A DNA stretch of 46,319 nucleotides from an uncultured Lachnospiraceae bacterium (GCA_910588285.1 CAJUQB010000035.1:1-46319), one strand, 5' to 3'. Shown: positions 1 through 8,795, numbered from the stretch's first letter. A program made the numbers and translations. The notes: generated by a model from the letters alone, not told the origin.

Positions 1-94
1 AGTTTCATTCTGTCACCGCCATATTAAATAGGAATATCACCATAAGTATACAACATATACAACAAATAGTCAAGTAAAATTTGACAAAAAAACA

Positions 95-108
95 CCGCAT
101 TTCTGCGG
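95..108 (-). terminator. Possible intrinsic terminator, minus strand
   Basis: Read on the minus strand this is CCGCA-GAAA-TGCGG, a five-base-pair stem with a stable GAAA tetraloop, followed by a run of T (TGTTTTTTT). It would end a minus-strand transcript coming from the 150-230 side. No gene that it would serve is recognisable within the window, so it may belong to the remnant-like DNA around it. Confidence 0.5.
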
Positions 109-228
109 CTTGTAGAACGTTTACTCAATTACAAGTGTTGAAAACCCGGGAGTGAACAGTAACCATTTAGCACATTTTTTAGAAAAATCTCAAAAAGAAA
201 TGTAGACAAATTTGGATTTTCATGCTAG

Positions 229-234
229 TATAAT
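229..234 (+). promoter_or_regulatory. Possible -10 element upstream of the stem-loop array
   Basis: A perfect TATAAT lies about 13 bases before the first of four related stem-loops. A TAGACA that could act as a -35 lies 20 bases upstream, which is longer than the optimal 17, so the promoter is uncertain. The phrase GCTAGTATARTNNNNCAA that contains this box recurs 40 bases downstream (224-241 and 264-281), so the box may instead be part of a repeated unit. Confidence 0.35.
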
Positions 235-246
235 GGTACAAGAAAA

Positions 247-425
247 GTGTTCACGAGTGGAACGCTAGTATAGTATTTCAAACAAGGGAACTACGAGCGA
301 GTTCCTTTTATTTTTATCTATACATAATTTTTCTTCTTCAACATAAAATACTATTACAATTCTTCTTTGGACGTGTGCCAAAGAATTTATTGTAATTAAG
401 CAAAGGGAGTCACGAGCGGACTCCC
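247..425 (+). ncRNA. Array of four stem-loops with a shared ACGWGYG loop (candidate structured RNA)
   Basis: There are four hairpins. H1 at 247-265 has stem GTGTTC/GAACGC and loop ACGAGTG. H2 at 287-305 has stem GGAACT/AGTTCC and loop ACGAGCG, followed by TTTTATTTTT. H3 at 353-396 has an inner stem TTCTTTGG/CCAAAGAA, loop ACGTGTG, and an outer perfect ATTACAAT/ATTGTAAT stem. H4 at 405-425 has stem GGGAGTC/GACTCCC and loop ACGAGCG. The stems differ in sequence yet all pair, while the seven-base loop is conserved. That is the pattern expected of a structure-dependent RNA or of a family of protein-binding hairpins. H2 plus its T-run also looks like a terminator on the plus strand. The strand is not certain, because the hairpins also form on the other strand with loop CRCWCGT. 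I do not recognise the family. Confidence 0.5.
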
Positions 426-457
426 TATTCTTAATTTATTTTTAGAGCCATTTTAGA

Positions 458-494
458 GCCACAAGCCATTTTCAATGAAATTCCGGCAAGTGGC
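458..494. repeat. Imperfect hairpin next to TTAGAGCCA repeats
   Basis: GCCAC (458-462) pairs with GTGGC (490-494) and GCC (465-467) with GGC (485-487). On the plus strand a T-rich stretch follows. The nine-mer TTAGAGCCA occurs at 442-450 and 453-461 and, inverted, at 583-591. Apart from this hairpin, the stem-loop array and the two terminators, I see no gene in 1-599. Confidence 0.35.
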
Positions 495-532
495 TTTTCC
501 TTTTGTTCGCTATTATTTTTAGATATTAAGAA

Positions 533-566
533 ACCGCAACCCCTTGATTTCTCAAAGGATTGCGGT
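533..566 (-). terminator. Intrinsic terminator of the str operon (after tuf)
   Basis: On the minus strand ACCGCAA pairs with TTGCGGT. The inner stem continues through TCC/GGG and TTTGA/TCAAG with G-T wobbles and is capped by a GAAA tetraloop; TTTCTTA follows. It lies about 35 bases after the tuf stop codon and is the clear end of the rpsL-rpsG-fusA-tuf transcript. Confidence 0.8.
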
Positions 567-599
567 GCTTATTTTTATTATTTGGCTCTAATCACAAGA

Positions 600-1787
600 T
601 TACTCAATGATAGAAGCCACACGACCAGAACCAACAGTTCTACCACCCTCACGGATAGCGAATGTAAGACCCTGCTCCATAGCGATCGGATGAATCAGTT
701 CGATGGTCATCTCTACGTTATCACCAGGCATGCACATCTCGGTACCAGCCGGAAGGTTGCAGACACCAGTTACGTCAGTTGTTCTGAAGTAGAACTGGGG
801 ACGGTAGTTGTTGAAGAACGGTGTATGACGGCCACCCTCGTCCTTGGTCAGAACGTATACCTGTGCGGTAAACTTGGTGTGGCAGGTAACGCTGCCGGGC
901 TTAGCCAGAACCTGTCCTCTTTCGATTTCAGTTCTCTGAACACCACGAAGCAGTGCGCCGATGTTATCACCAGCCTGTCCCTCATCCAACAGCTTACGGA
1001 ACATCTCAATACCGGTTACAACGGTCTTACGAGTCTCTTCCTTGATACCAACGATCTCAACTTCCTCATTTACATGAAGAACACCACGCTCTACTCTACC
1101 GGTAGCAACAGTACCACGGCCAGTGATTGTGAATACGTCCTCCACAGGCATCAGGAACGGCTGGTCAGTTGCACGCTGAGGATCCGGAATATATTCGTCA
1201 ACGGTAGCCATAAGCTCCATGATCTTGTCGCCCCACTCGCTGGAGGGATCTTCCAGAGCCTTCAGAGCGGAACCCTTGATGATCGGGCAGTCTGTGAACT
1301 CATACTCCTCAAGCTGCTCGGTGATCTCCATCTCAACCAGCTCTAACAGCTCTTCGTCGTCTACCATATCGCACTTGTTCATGAACACTACGATATAGGG
1401 AACGCCTACCTGACGGGACAGAAGGATGTGCTCCTTGGTCTGAGCCATAACACCGTCAGTTGCAGCAACAACCAGGATAGCGCCGTCCATCTGAGCAGCA
1501 CCGGTGATCATGTTCTTAACGTAGTCAGCATGTCCCGGGCAGTCAACGTGTGCGTAATGTCTGTTGTCTGTCTCATACTCAACGTGAGCGGTAGAGATGG
1601 TGATACCTCTTTCACGCTCTTCGGGAGCCTTGTCGATGTTCTCAAAATCAGTTGCGGTATTACCGGCAACTCTTTCAGACAGAACCTTGGTAATAGCAGC
1701 TGTCAGAGTTGTCTTACCATGGTCTACATGTCCGATAGTACCAATATTACAATGTGGTTTAGTTCTGTCAAACTTAGCTTTAGCCAT
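600..1787 (-). CDS. tuf: Elongation factor Tu
   Basis: This GTPase brings aminoacyl-tRNA to the ribosomal A site in the cytoplasm. The product is 395 residues, the usual EF-Tu length, and starts MAKAKFDRTKPHCNIGTIGH. The P-loop GHVDHGKT, the G3 element DCPGHADY and the G4 element NKCD are all visible, followed by the two beta-barrel domains, ending VASIIE. The ATG at 1785-1787 was chosen because AAGGAGG lies just upstream and the protein then begins as EF-Tu should; a longer reading in the same frame has no family similarity. It is the last gene of the str operon, 108 bases after fusA. Its own consensus promoter lies in that gap, which suggests extra tuf expression beyond operon read-through. 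Confidence 0.98.
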   Translation of the reverse strand: MAKAKFDRTKPHCNIGTIGHVDHGKTTLTAAITKVLSERVAGNTATDFENIDKAPEERERGITISTAHVEYETDNRHYAHVDCPGHADYVKNMITGAAQMDGAILVVAATDGVMAQTKEHILLSRQVGVPYIVVFMNKCDMVDDEELLELVEMEITEQLEEYEFTDCPIIKGSALKALEDPSSEWGDKIMELMATVDEYIPDPQRATDQPFLMPVEDVFTITGRGTVATGRVERGVLHVNEEVEIVGIKEETRKTVVTGIEMFRKLLDEGQAGDNIGALLRGVQRTEIERGQVLAKPGSVTCHTKFTAQVYVLTKDEGGRHTPFFNNYRPQFYFRTTDVTGVCNLPAGTEMCMPGDNVEMTIELIHPIAMEQGLTFAIREGGRTVGSGRVASIIE

Positions 1788-1842
1788 TTTATATGTCCTC
1801 CTTAAATTTGTGCCCCCTTGGGCTTTTACTCGGTTACTAATG

Positions 1843-1871
1843 ATTATATTAAAAAGTTCCCGATTTTTCAA
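1843..1871 (-). promoter_or_regulatory. Sigma-A promoter for tuf
   Basis: On the minus strand TTGAAA (1866-1871) and TATAAT (1843-1848) are separated by 17 bases. The box pair lies in the fusA-tuf gap and would start a transcript about 50 bases before the tuf start codon. A small GC hairpin (GCCC-AAG-GGGGC) sits in the leader. Confidence 0.75.
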
Positions 1872-1895
1872 GTAGTTTTGCTTATTTTGCTACGT

Positions 1896-4013
1896 TTATT
1901 TCCCTTTTGCAGAAATAACTTTTTCCTGTACGGACTTGGGCACCGGCTCGTATTTCTCGAAGAACATGGAGTAGTTTCCACGGCCCTGGGTTCTGGAACG
2001 CAGATCTGTGGAATAACCAAACATCTCCGCAAGGGGAACAAAGCCCCGCACGATTTTACCGCCGCCTAAATCATCCATACCCTCAATACGTCCACGGCGG
2101 GAGTTGATGTCACCGATCACATCCCCCATGTACTCCTCGGGCATTGTTACTTCTACCTTCATAATCGGCTCTAACAGAATCGGATCTGCCTTGGACATCG
2201 CGTCCTTGAAAGCCAAAGAGCCGGCAATATGGAATGCCATTTCACTGGAGTCTACCTCATGGTAGGAGCCGTCGTATACATTCGCATGGATCCCCACTAC
2301 CGGGAATCCAGCCAGAACACCTGCCTTGGTAGCCTCTTCGATACCTTCGCCGACCGCCGGAATGTATTCCTTGGGAATCGCGCCGCCCACAACGGTGGAT
2401 TCGAACTTGAACAGCTCTTCTCCGTTGGCATCCATGGGCTCAAATTTAACCTTACAGTGACCGTACTGACCACGTCCGCCGGACTGCTTTGCGTACTTGC
2501 TGTCCACGTCAACAGCCTTTGTAATAGTCTCCTTGTAGGCAACCTGAGGAGCGCCTACGTTTGCTTCTACCTTAAACTCGCGAAGCAGACGGTCAACAAT
2601 GATCTCCAGATGCAGCTCACCCATACCTGCGATGATGGTCTGACCTGTCTCCGCATTGGTATGTGCGCGGAAGGTGGGATCCTCTTCTGCAAGCTTTGCA
2701 AGGGCTTCACCCATCTTACCCTGACCTGCTTTGGTCTTGGGCTCGATCGCCAGCTCGATAACCGGCTCCGGGAATTCCATGGACTCAAGGATTACCGGAT
2801 GCTGCTCGTCACAGATGGTATCACCGGTTCCGGTCAGCTTAAATCCTACTGCAGCCGCAATGTCACCGGAGTACACCTTGTCAAGCTCCTCCCTCTTGTT
2901 GGCATGCATCTGCAGAATACGTCCTACACGTTCCTTCTTATCCTTTGTTGCATTCAGCACGTAGGAACCGGACTTCATGGTACCGGAGTACACACGGAAG
3001 AATGCCAGCTTTCCTACAAAGGGGTCAGTCATAATCTTAAATGCCAGTGCGGAGAAGGGCTCGTCATCCGAAGAGTGTCTCTCCACTTCGTTTCCGTCCG
3101 GATCGGTTCCCTTAATCGCCGGGATATCCAGCGGAGACGGCATATATTCGATTACGGCATCCAACAGCTTCTGAACGCCCTTGTTACGGTATGCAGTACC
3201 ACAGCAGACAGGAATCGCCTGGCACTCGCAGGTAGCCTTTCTCAGGGCTGCCTTCATGTCCTCTACTGTCGGCTCCTCGCCCTCCAAATACTGCATCATC
3301 AAATCATCGTCCAACTCGCAGACCTTCTCAATCAACTCTGAACGGTAAAGCTCTGCATCGTCCTTCATATCATCGGGAATATCAAGGATGGAGATATCAT
3401 CACCCTTGTCATCGTTGTAGATGTAGGCTTTCATCTCGAACAAATCAATGATTCCCTTGAAGTTCTCTTCCTTCCCGATGGGCAGCTGAATGCAGATCGC
3501 ATTCTTGCCCAGACGGCTGCGGATCTGGTCTACAGCCCCATAAAAGTCTGCGCCTAAAATGTCCATCTTGTTAATGAAGGCCATTCTGGGTACATTGTAT
3601 GTGTCAGCCTGACGCCATACATTTTCAGACTGGGGCTCCACTCCACCCTTTGCACAGAAAACGCCTACGGCACCATCTAATACGCGGAGTGAACGTTCTA
3701 CCTCAACCGTAAAGTCAACGTGGCCCGGAGTATCAATGATATTGATTCGATGCTCCAATGCATCCGGCTTGCTCTTGCCGTTCTCCTGCAGGGTCCAGTG
3801 ACAGGTGGTTGCGGCTGAAGTAATGGTGATACCTCTCTCCTGCTCCTGCTCCATCCAGTCCATGGTAGCAGTTCCATCGTGAGTATCTCCAATCTTGTAA
3901 TTCACACCAGTGTAATACAGGATACGCTCGGTTGTTGTGGTCTTACCAGCATCAATATGAGCCATAATCCCAATATTTCTGGTTCTCTCTAATGGATATT
4001 CTCTTCCAGCCAA
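1896..4013 (-). CDS. fusA: Elongation factor G
   Basis: This translocation GTPase moves tRNA-mRNA on the ribosome and helps ribosome recycling. The 705-residue length is normal. G1 (AHIDAGKTTTTE), G3 (DTPGHVDF) and G4 (NKMD) are visible near the N-terminus, and the C-terminal part shows RRGRIEGMDD of domain V. The start codon is TTG at 4011-4013, preceded by AGGAGG with eight bases of spacing; the protein then begins MAGREYPLERTRNIGIMAHI, as in clostridial EF-G. It lies between rpsG and tuf in the standard str order. The TTG start on such a highly expressed gene is unusual but well supported by the ribosome-binding site. Confidence 0.98.
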   Translation of the reverse strand: MAGREYPLERTRNIGIMAHIDAGKTTTTERILYYTGVNYKIGDTHDGTATMDWMEQEQERGITITSAATTCHWTLQENGKSKPDALEHRINIIDTPGHVDFTVEVERSLRVLDGAVGVFCAKGGVEPQSENVWRQADTYNVPRMAFINKMDILGADFYGAVDQIRSRLGKNAICIQLPIGKEENFKGIIDLFEMKAYIYNDDKGDDISILDIPDDMKDDAELYRSELIEKVCELDDDLMMQYLEGEEPTVEDMKAALRKATCECQAIPVCCGTAYRNKGVQKLLDAVIEYMPSPLDIPAIKGTDPDGNEVERHSSDDEPFSALAFKIMTDPFVGKLAFFRVYSGTMKSGSYVLNATKDKKERVGRILQMHANKREELDKVYSGDIAAAVGFKLTGTGDTICDEQHPVILESMEFPEPVIELAIEPKTKAGQGKMGEALAKLAEEDPTFRAHTNAETGQTIIAGMGELHLEIIVDRLLREFKVEANVGAPQVAYKETITKAVDVDSKYAKQSGGRGQYGHCKVKFEPMDANGEELFKFESTVVGGAIPKEYIPAVGEGIEEATKAGVLAGFPVVGIHANVYDGSYHEVDSSEMAFHIAGSLAFKDAMSKADPILLEPIMKVEVTMPEEYMGDVIGDINSRRGRIEGMDDLGGGKIVRGFVPLAEMFGYSTDLRSRTQGRGNYSMFFEKYEPVPKSVQEKVISAKGK

Positions 4014-4084
4014 GGTTATTTCCTCCTATATTTCTTGAACCGGATATGCATCTTTCCGCCTGAACGGCGGCATTACAGATCCAA

Positions 4085-4555
4085 TTAGAATCTGTAATGA
4101 GCAAAAGCCTTGTTTGCCTCCGCCATCTTATGCATATCTTCTTTTCTCTTTACAGATGCGCCTGTGCTGTTAGCTGCATCCATAATCTCATTTGCCAGTC
4201 TCTCTTCCATGGTCTTCTCGCCTCTCTTGCGGGAGAACATGGTCAGCCAGCGAAGTGCCAGAGCCTGACGTCTGTCCGGACGAACCTCAATGGGCACCTG
4301 GTAGGTAGCTCCACCAATACGTCTTGCCTTTACCTCAAGTACCGGCATAACGTTGTTCATTGCTGCCTCGAATACCTCCAGGGCAGGCTTGTCAGTCTTT
4401 GCTGCAACACGGTCAAAAGCCCCATATACTATCTTCTGAGCTACGCCCTTCTTGCCGTCCAGCATAATGTTATTGATCAGCTTTGTGACCACTTTGTTGT
4501 TGTACATCGGATCTGCTAATACATCTCTTTTCTGAGTATGTCCTTTACGCGGCAC
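4085..4555 (-). CDS. rpsG: 30S ribosomal protein S7
   Basis: S7 is a primary 16S rRNA-binding protein of the small-subunit head. The product is 156 residues, the family's standard length, starting (M)PRKGHTQKRDVLADPMYNN and ending AFAHYRF. The start is GTG at 4553-4555 with GGAGGG seven bases upstream; the seven in-frame codons further up have no S7 similarity. It is the second gene of the str operon. In other bacteria S7 represses this operon; I could not identify a binding structure here. Confidence 0.97.
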   Translation of the reverse strand: MPRKGHTQKRDVLADPMYNNKVVTKLINNIMLDGKKGVAQKIVYGAFDRVAAKTDKPALEVFEAAMNNVMPVLEVKARRIGGATYQVPIEVRPDRRQALALRWLTMFSRKRGEKTMEERLANEIMDAANSTGASVKRKEDMHKMAEANKAFAHYRF

Positions 4556-4706
4556 GTTACTTCCCTCCTTAATCATCTTTTCTTTTTTCGATTAATTCAA
4601 CGGTACTCACATGTTTACCTCTAATGTGTTCGTGCGGAAATTATCTATTTCAAAGAATCTTCCAACACTAACCATAGATCAGTTTGTGATACTATTGGTA
4701 CGCTTT

Positions 4707-5129
4707 TTATTTCTTAGCGTCTTTTGGCCTCTTAGCGCCATACTTGGAACGAGCCTGCTTCCTGTTGGCAACGCCGGCTGTATCAAGTGTACCACGAATG
4801 ATGTGATATCTGGTACCAGGCAGGTCCTTCACTCTTCCGCCACGGATCAGAACAACGCTATGCTCCTGAAGGTTGTGGCCTTCACCCGGGATATAGCTTG
4901 TCACTTCAATTCCGTTGGAAAGACGTACTCTGGCGATTTTACGCAGAGCAGAGTTAGGCTTCTTAGGGGTAGCAGTCTTAACTGCAGTGCAGACACCTCT
5001 CTTCTGGGGTGCAGAAGTATTGGTGGGGCGCTTCCGCAGAGAGTTATATCCCTTCTGAAGTGCCGGTGCTGTAGACTTCTTTACAGATGTCTCTCTTCCC
5101 TTTCTTACTAACTGGTTAAATGTTGGCAT
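4707..5129 (-). CDS. rpsL: 30S ribosomal protein S12
   Basis: S12 sits at the decoding centre. The product is 140 residues, starting MPTFNQLVRKGRE. The segment TPKKPNSALRK, where streptomycin-resistance substitutions occur, keeps the wild-type lysines, so no resistance change is visible. ATG at 5127-5129 follows AGGAGGTG; an upstream in-frame ATG would leave no spacing to the ribosome-binding site. It is the first gene of the str operon, with a consensus promoter about 60 bases upstream. A 150-base gap separates it from rpsG. Confidence 0.97.
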   Translation of the reverse strand: MPTFNQLVRKGRETSVKKSTAPALQKGYNSLRKRPTNTSAPQKRGVCTAVKTATPKKPNSALRKIARVRLSNGIEVTSYIPGEGHNLQEHSVVLIRGGRVKDLPGTRYHIIRGTLDTAGVANRKQARSKYGAKRPKDAKK

Positions 5130-5190
5130 TCTTTTCACCTCCTGTAGGATTTGTAAAAATGCAGACGAATACTCGTATGCACGCTAAATC

Positions 5191-5219
5191 ATTATAAAAG
5201 CGATAGCAGATATTGTCAA
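5191..5219 (-). promoter_or_regulatory. Consensus sigma-A promoter of the str operon
   Basis: On the minus strand TTGACA (5214-5219) and TATAAT (5191-5196) are separated by exactly 17 bases, a perfect match to the vegetative consensus. The leader before rpsL would be about 55 bases. The promoter shows that the str operon need not depend on transcription through the accessory genes upstream. Confidence 0.9.
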
Positions 5220-5346
5220 GTGGTTTTTTCGTTTCCCTTAAATTTTCGTTGTTTTTGCACAGCAAAACTATAATGATCGCCACGAACTGCTGCCGTGAAG
5301 GGTTCCCTGGTCCGTAAATTGCAGCACATCTCCCGGAACTTATCCC

Positions 5347-6549
5347 TCATTGCGTATTTACGGCTACTGCATTTCCCTCCTCATCAAATTGAAACAGGCA
5401 AATATCTACCACCTTTCTCCCGTCAATCCACTGGTATTCTCCCTGTATGCCCTCAATTACCGGAGAATTATAAAACCATTCTCCAATCATCTGCCGCTCC
5501 TTTGAAAGATTCCCGGCCGTTGGCGAAAGCTTTAACTCTTCTATACATTGTTTCCAGGCCAGCACCGAATTATACATATCAACAACAACGCTGCTGGCCG
5601 GGCTTGTTCCCCCATGAGCTTCTTTGTAATCCTCCACCAGCGCCTGCCACTCCTCCCCCTCGTAGTCCAGATTCACACTGTTCCAAATATAGGTTCCCGA
5701 AAGCTCTGCCCTATGGGCTTCTATCATATCGTATTCAAAGCAGCTAAAGGATGCCAGGATCCTCCGCCCCTCTGTAATCCCTCGTTTGCGCAGCTGCTGC
5801 AAAAGCATCCCATATTCCTCTGCCCGCACAAGCGAAATATATCCCTCTGCCTTGGCGTTCAGTGCCTGCACCACGGCATCCATTCCCTCCTCCTGGTCCG
5901 TATCCATATAAATAATATCCACAGCCTCCATCCCAATAGCCGGAAGATACTGCTCCAGGGCCCTGGCGTGCTCTGCCTGTGCATGGTCTGTTTCCAGGGC
6001 CAAAAGAACCACCTTCTGAATATCCGGATTTTCTTCCTTCCAGATCCTTACCGCATCCTTCTCCCCTTCCAATGCATCCTTCATATAGAAGATTCCATAG
6101 GGAGCCAGCCGCTCCCTGATCTCTTCATATACATATGTAGCTACATTGGGGATGTGGTTTTCCTCCACCAGCGATGCGATGGCTTCCGTTCCCGGGGAAT
6201 CCACTGGCCCCAAAATAATTCTCTGGTCTTCTGCCAGCCGTTCCACGCTGTGTACAGCCTTTTCCGGAATAAACCCCGTATCCTCCACATATATTTTCAC
6301 CGGGATCCCATGGATACCTCCGGCATCATTTATTTTATCCTGGGCATATAGAACCGTCCATTCTACCGGCTCCCCGATATAGTCCAATTCCCCTGTCACC
6401 GGGCTTAAAACTGTCAGGGTATAGCATTGCTCCTGACGCTCCCGCTCTGCCTGGCGCTGCTGTTGGATCCGTTCCTCTCTTGTGCTGCTTCCCAGACATA
6501 ATAGCAGGAGAACCAGTACCCCGGTCATCTGAATATATCTTTTTTTCAT
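5347..6549 (-). CDS. ABC-type branched-chain-amino-acid-like solute-binding protein
   Basis: The product is 400 residues with the type-I periplasmic-binding-protein fold of the LivJ/receptor family (Peripla_BP_6 type). Recognisable stretches are YIGEPVEWTVLYAQDKINDA, IHGIPVKIYVEDTG and ILGPVDSPGTEAIASLVEE. The N-terminus has a hydrophobic segment (about residues 8-20) containing Cys18, but LLLC is a poor lipobox, so it is either a lipoprotein with an unusual signal or membrane-anchored. No ABC permease or ATPase lies nearby. It follows a sensor-kinase gene with a nine-base gap, so an extracytoplasmic sensing role for the kinase is more likely than transport. This role is inferred from position only; the ligand is unknown. 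Confidence 0.8.
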   Translation of the reverse strand: MKKRYIQMTGVLVLLLLCLGSSTREERIQQQRQAERERQEQCYTLTVLSPVTGELDYIGEPVEWTVLYAQDKINDAGGIHGIPVKIYVEDTGFIPEKAVHSVERLAEDQRIILGPVDSPGTEAIASLVEENHIPNVATYVYEEIRERLAPYGIFYMKDALEGEKDAVRIWKEENPDIQKVVLLALETDHAQAEHARALEQYLPAIGMEAVDIIYMDTDQEEGMDAVVQALNAKAEGYISLVRAEEYGMLLQQLRKRGITEGRRILASFSCFEYDMIEAHRAELSGTYIWNSVNLDYEGEEWQALVEDYKEAHGGTSPASSVVVDMYNSVLAWKQCIEELKLSPTAGNLSKERQMIGEWFYNSPVIEGIQGEYQWIDGRKVVDICLFQFDEEGNAVAVNTQ

Positions 6550-6558
6550 TCTGCCCTC

Positions 6559-7986
6559 CTAAGTATATCTGTCTTTCCACGCATAGACTTCAAACCAAAA
6601 GGTGCTCCCCTGCCCCTGCCTGCTCTCCACGCCATAATTCCCCCCATGCAGCTCAATAATCTCTTTCACAATATGAAGCCCCAGACCTGTTCCGCTCTTA
6701 TTTTTTTCGTGGGGATTCACCCGGTAATACCGGTTCCAGACATACGGCAGCTGTTCTTCCGCTATTCCCTGCCCATAATCCTTTACACTGACCAATATTC
6801 TTCCATGCCGTTTTACGGCCCTGACATCAATCTGCTTTTTGTCCGCCGTAAATTTTATTGCATTGCTGATTAAATTATTTAGTACGCGGCTGATCAAATT
6901 ACGGTCGGCAAATGCCAGCAGCCCCTCTTCCGCCTCTACAAAAATCAAAAAGCCCTCCAGCTCCTTATGTATTTCAAACAGCTCAACCGTGGATTGAATC
7001 AGATGCCTGATATCAAAGCCGGCCCTTTTCAGCTCCCAGGTCTTGGATTGCAGGCGGGCCAGGTCAATGCTGTTGTTAATGAATTCCGACAATGATTCCG
7101 CTTCCCGCAAAATGTGCTCCAGGTGCTCCTGGCGTTTCTCGGGATTATCACCGGATATGCTCTGGATCATCTCGGCATACATTTTGATCACTGTCAGGGG
7201 TGTCTTCATATCATGGGAAATATTTGCAATAAAATCCCTCCGCAATTCCTCGGTAGCCTGGAATTCCCTGGCCGCCATCTCCATGGTGTCCGCCAGCTGC
7301 TCCAGCTCATAATATCCCCTTTTGGGAAATGTAACCTGGTAGTCTCCCTTTGCAAGCAGCTGGGCCTTCTCCGTTAATACCCCAATGGGGCCGGCGAATT
7401 TCCTTGTAAGCAGATAGGAAATCCCGGAGGCTGCCAGCAGTGCAACGGCCAGGGCCAGAAGCACACGGGTTGTCATAAGGCGCTGCATGTACTCTATATT
7501 TGCCATGGATTTGCTGAGAATAAGCACCTGCCTGTTTCCGCCCACATTTGCAACTACCATTGCCTTAACCGCCCACTCCACATCTCTTACCGTATCTTTC
7601 ACCGTAAAATTATACTGTCCCCCGGTTTCATTCAGACGGGTAAAAATATCCTCCGGTATAATCCCTTCCGCTTGGGGCCCGGAAGTCTCCCCCTGGTTGT
7701 CATATGCCATAATCACATCATTCCCCGGCTCTGTGATCATCTGCACAAAATAATCCTCACTGCCTGCGATTAATTTCAGGTTATTTTCAAAATCTGCATC
7801 CCCATATTTTTTCATTGCAGACCATGCCATCCGTTCCAGGTTCTCCTGAATTTCACTCTGGTAAGTCATTCGGTAGGTTGTTGACAGAACAACCCAAAAC
7901 AAAACAGATATCCCAAATGCCGTGGCCACAAAGCTGACCCACATGGAAAAACGGATTCTATGGGCCCTTTTGGGGGCTTTCTGCAT
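6559..7986 (-). CDS. Membrane sensor histidine kinase
   Basis: The product is 475 residues. TM1 is at about 14-35, an extracytoplasmic sensor segment at about 40-170, and TM2 at about 175-193. A HAMP linker follows, then the H-box FIANISHDMKTPLTVI with phosphoacceptor His258, the N-box NNLISNAIKF, the G1 box DYGQGIAEEQ and the G2 box SGTGLGLHIVKEI. All catalytic boxes look intact. The start chosen is ATG at 7984-7986 with AAGGA upstream; a longer reading would overlap the response-regulator gene and add residues unlike a kinase. It lies 13 bases after its cognate regulator and is followed by a solute-binding protein that may be its sensor partner. Confidence 0.93.
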   Translation of the reverse strand: MQKAPKRAHRIRFSMWVSFVATAFGISVLFWVVLSTTYRMTYQSEIQENLERMAWSAMKKYGDADFENNLKLIAGSEDYFVQMITEPGNDVIMAYDNQGETSGPQAEGIIPEDIFTRLNETGGQYNFTVKDTVRDVEWAVKAMVVANVGGNRQVLILSKSMANIEYMQRLMTTRVLLALAVALLAASGISYLLTRKFAGPIGVLTEKAQLLAKGDYQVTFPKRGYYELEQLADTMEMAAREFQATEELRRDFIANISHDMKTPLTVIKMYAEMIQSISGDNPEKRQEHLEHILREAESLSEFINNSIDLARLQSKTWELKRAGFDIRHLIQSTVELFEIHKELEGFLIFVEAEEGLLAFADRNLISRVLNNLISNAIKFTADKKQIDVRAVKRHGRILVSVKDYGQGIAEEQLPYVWNRYYRVNPHEKNKSGTGLGLHIVKEIIELHGGNYGVESRQGQGSTFWFEVYAWKDRYT

Positions 7987-7999
7987 CTGATATTCCTTC

Positions 8000-8674
8000 T
8001 TATCTGCCTTCAAATTTGTATCCCACCCCGCGATATGTGACAATGCAGCTGCGGTATTCCCCCAGTGAATGCCTTAGCATTTTAATATGGGAATCTACGG
8101 TCCTTCCATCGCCATAGAAATCAAAGCCCCATATTTTTTCCAACAATTCCTCCCGGGAGAATACAATATCCTCATGGCCTGCTAAAAAGAAAAGCAGGTC
8201 ATACTCCTTGGGCGTCATATCCACCCTTTGGCCATTGATGCTCACCCATCTGCCGGACGGGTTCAGCACCAGGCCGCCAAACTGTAGGACACTTCTTTTG
8301 GAGCCGCTGCCCTGGCCATGCCTGCGGACCAGCACCTTCACCCTGGCCATCAGCTCCTTCAGAGAAAACGGCTTCACCACATAATCGTCAATCCCCAGCT
8401 CAAATCCATACAGCTTGTCATATTCCTCTCCCCGGGCCGAAAGCATGATAACCGGTATATCCTTCTTCTTTTTAATCTCTTTATATGCAGTAAAGCCGTC
8501 AATTCCCGGCATCATGATATCCATAATAATCACATCATAATCCTTTGCATGACAGAGCCTCATCGCCTCCGCCCCGTCCCGGGCCTCGTCCACAGTATAG
8601 CCTTCAAACTCCGCATATTCCCGAATCCCGCTCCGGATTGCTTCTTCGTCATCAACAATAAGCAGTCTCTCCAC
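8000..8674 (-). CDS. OmpR/PhoB-type response regulator
   Basis: The product is 224 residues. The receiver domain has the acidic pocket Asp8/Asp9, phosphoacceptor Asp52 in MDIMMPGIDG, and the conserved Lys in YVVKPF. The C-terminal winged helix ends with TYRGVGYKFE, typical of OmpR-type DNA binding. The start is GTG at 8672-8674 after AGAGGTG. It is transcribed with the sensor kinase and solute-binding protein, and lies 121 bases after the GntP-type permease gene. The permease is a plausible target, but no binding repeat could be recognised. Confidence 0.95.
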   Translation of the reverse strand: MERLLIVDDEEAIRSGIREYAEFEGYTVDEARDGAEAMRLCHAKDYDVIIMDIMMPGIDGFTAYKEIKKKKDIPVIMLSARGEEYDKLYGFELGIDDYVVKPFSLKELMARVKVLVRRHGQGSGSKRSVLQFGGLVLNPSGRWVSINGQRVDMTPKEYDLLFFLAGHEDIVFSREELLEKIWGFDFYGDGRTVDSHIKMLRHSLGEYRSCIVTYRGVGYKFEGR

Positions 8675-8795
8675 CGTATCACCTCTTTCTCAGAATAGCA
8701 CAGGATTGCAAAAAGAGCAAAATAAATTCTAAAGCAAACCAGAGGGAGACAGCTTTTCTTCCATCTCCCCCACAGGTTATATTCGTATTCAAATA

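Noticed and set aside
247..425. CRISPR array or ANTAR dual-hexaloop site
   Set aside because: The repeated part is only seven bases and the stems differ, unlike CRISPR repeats. The seven-base loop ACGWGYG does not fit the ANTAR hexaloop rule (A at position 1, G at position 4).
582..1346. Long plus-strand reading frame opposite tuf
   Set aside because: It lies wholly antisense to a clear EF-Tu gene and has no family character. Similar frames opposite fusA, rpoB, rpoC and the MBOAT gene were rejected for the same reason.
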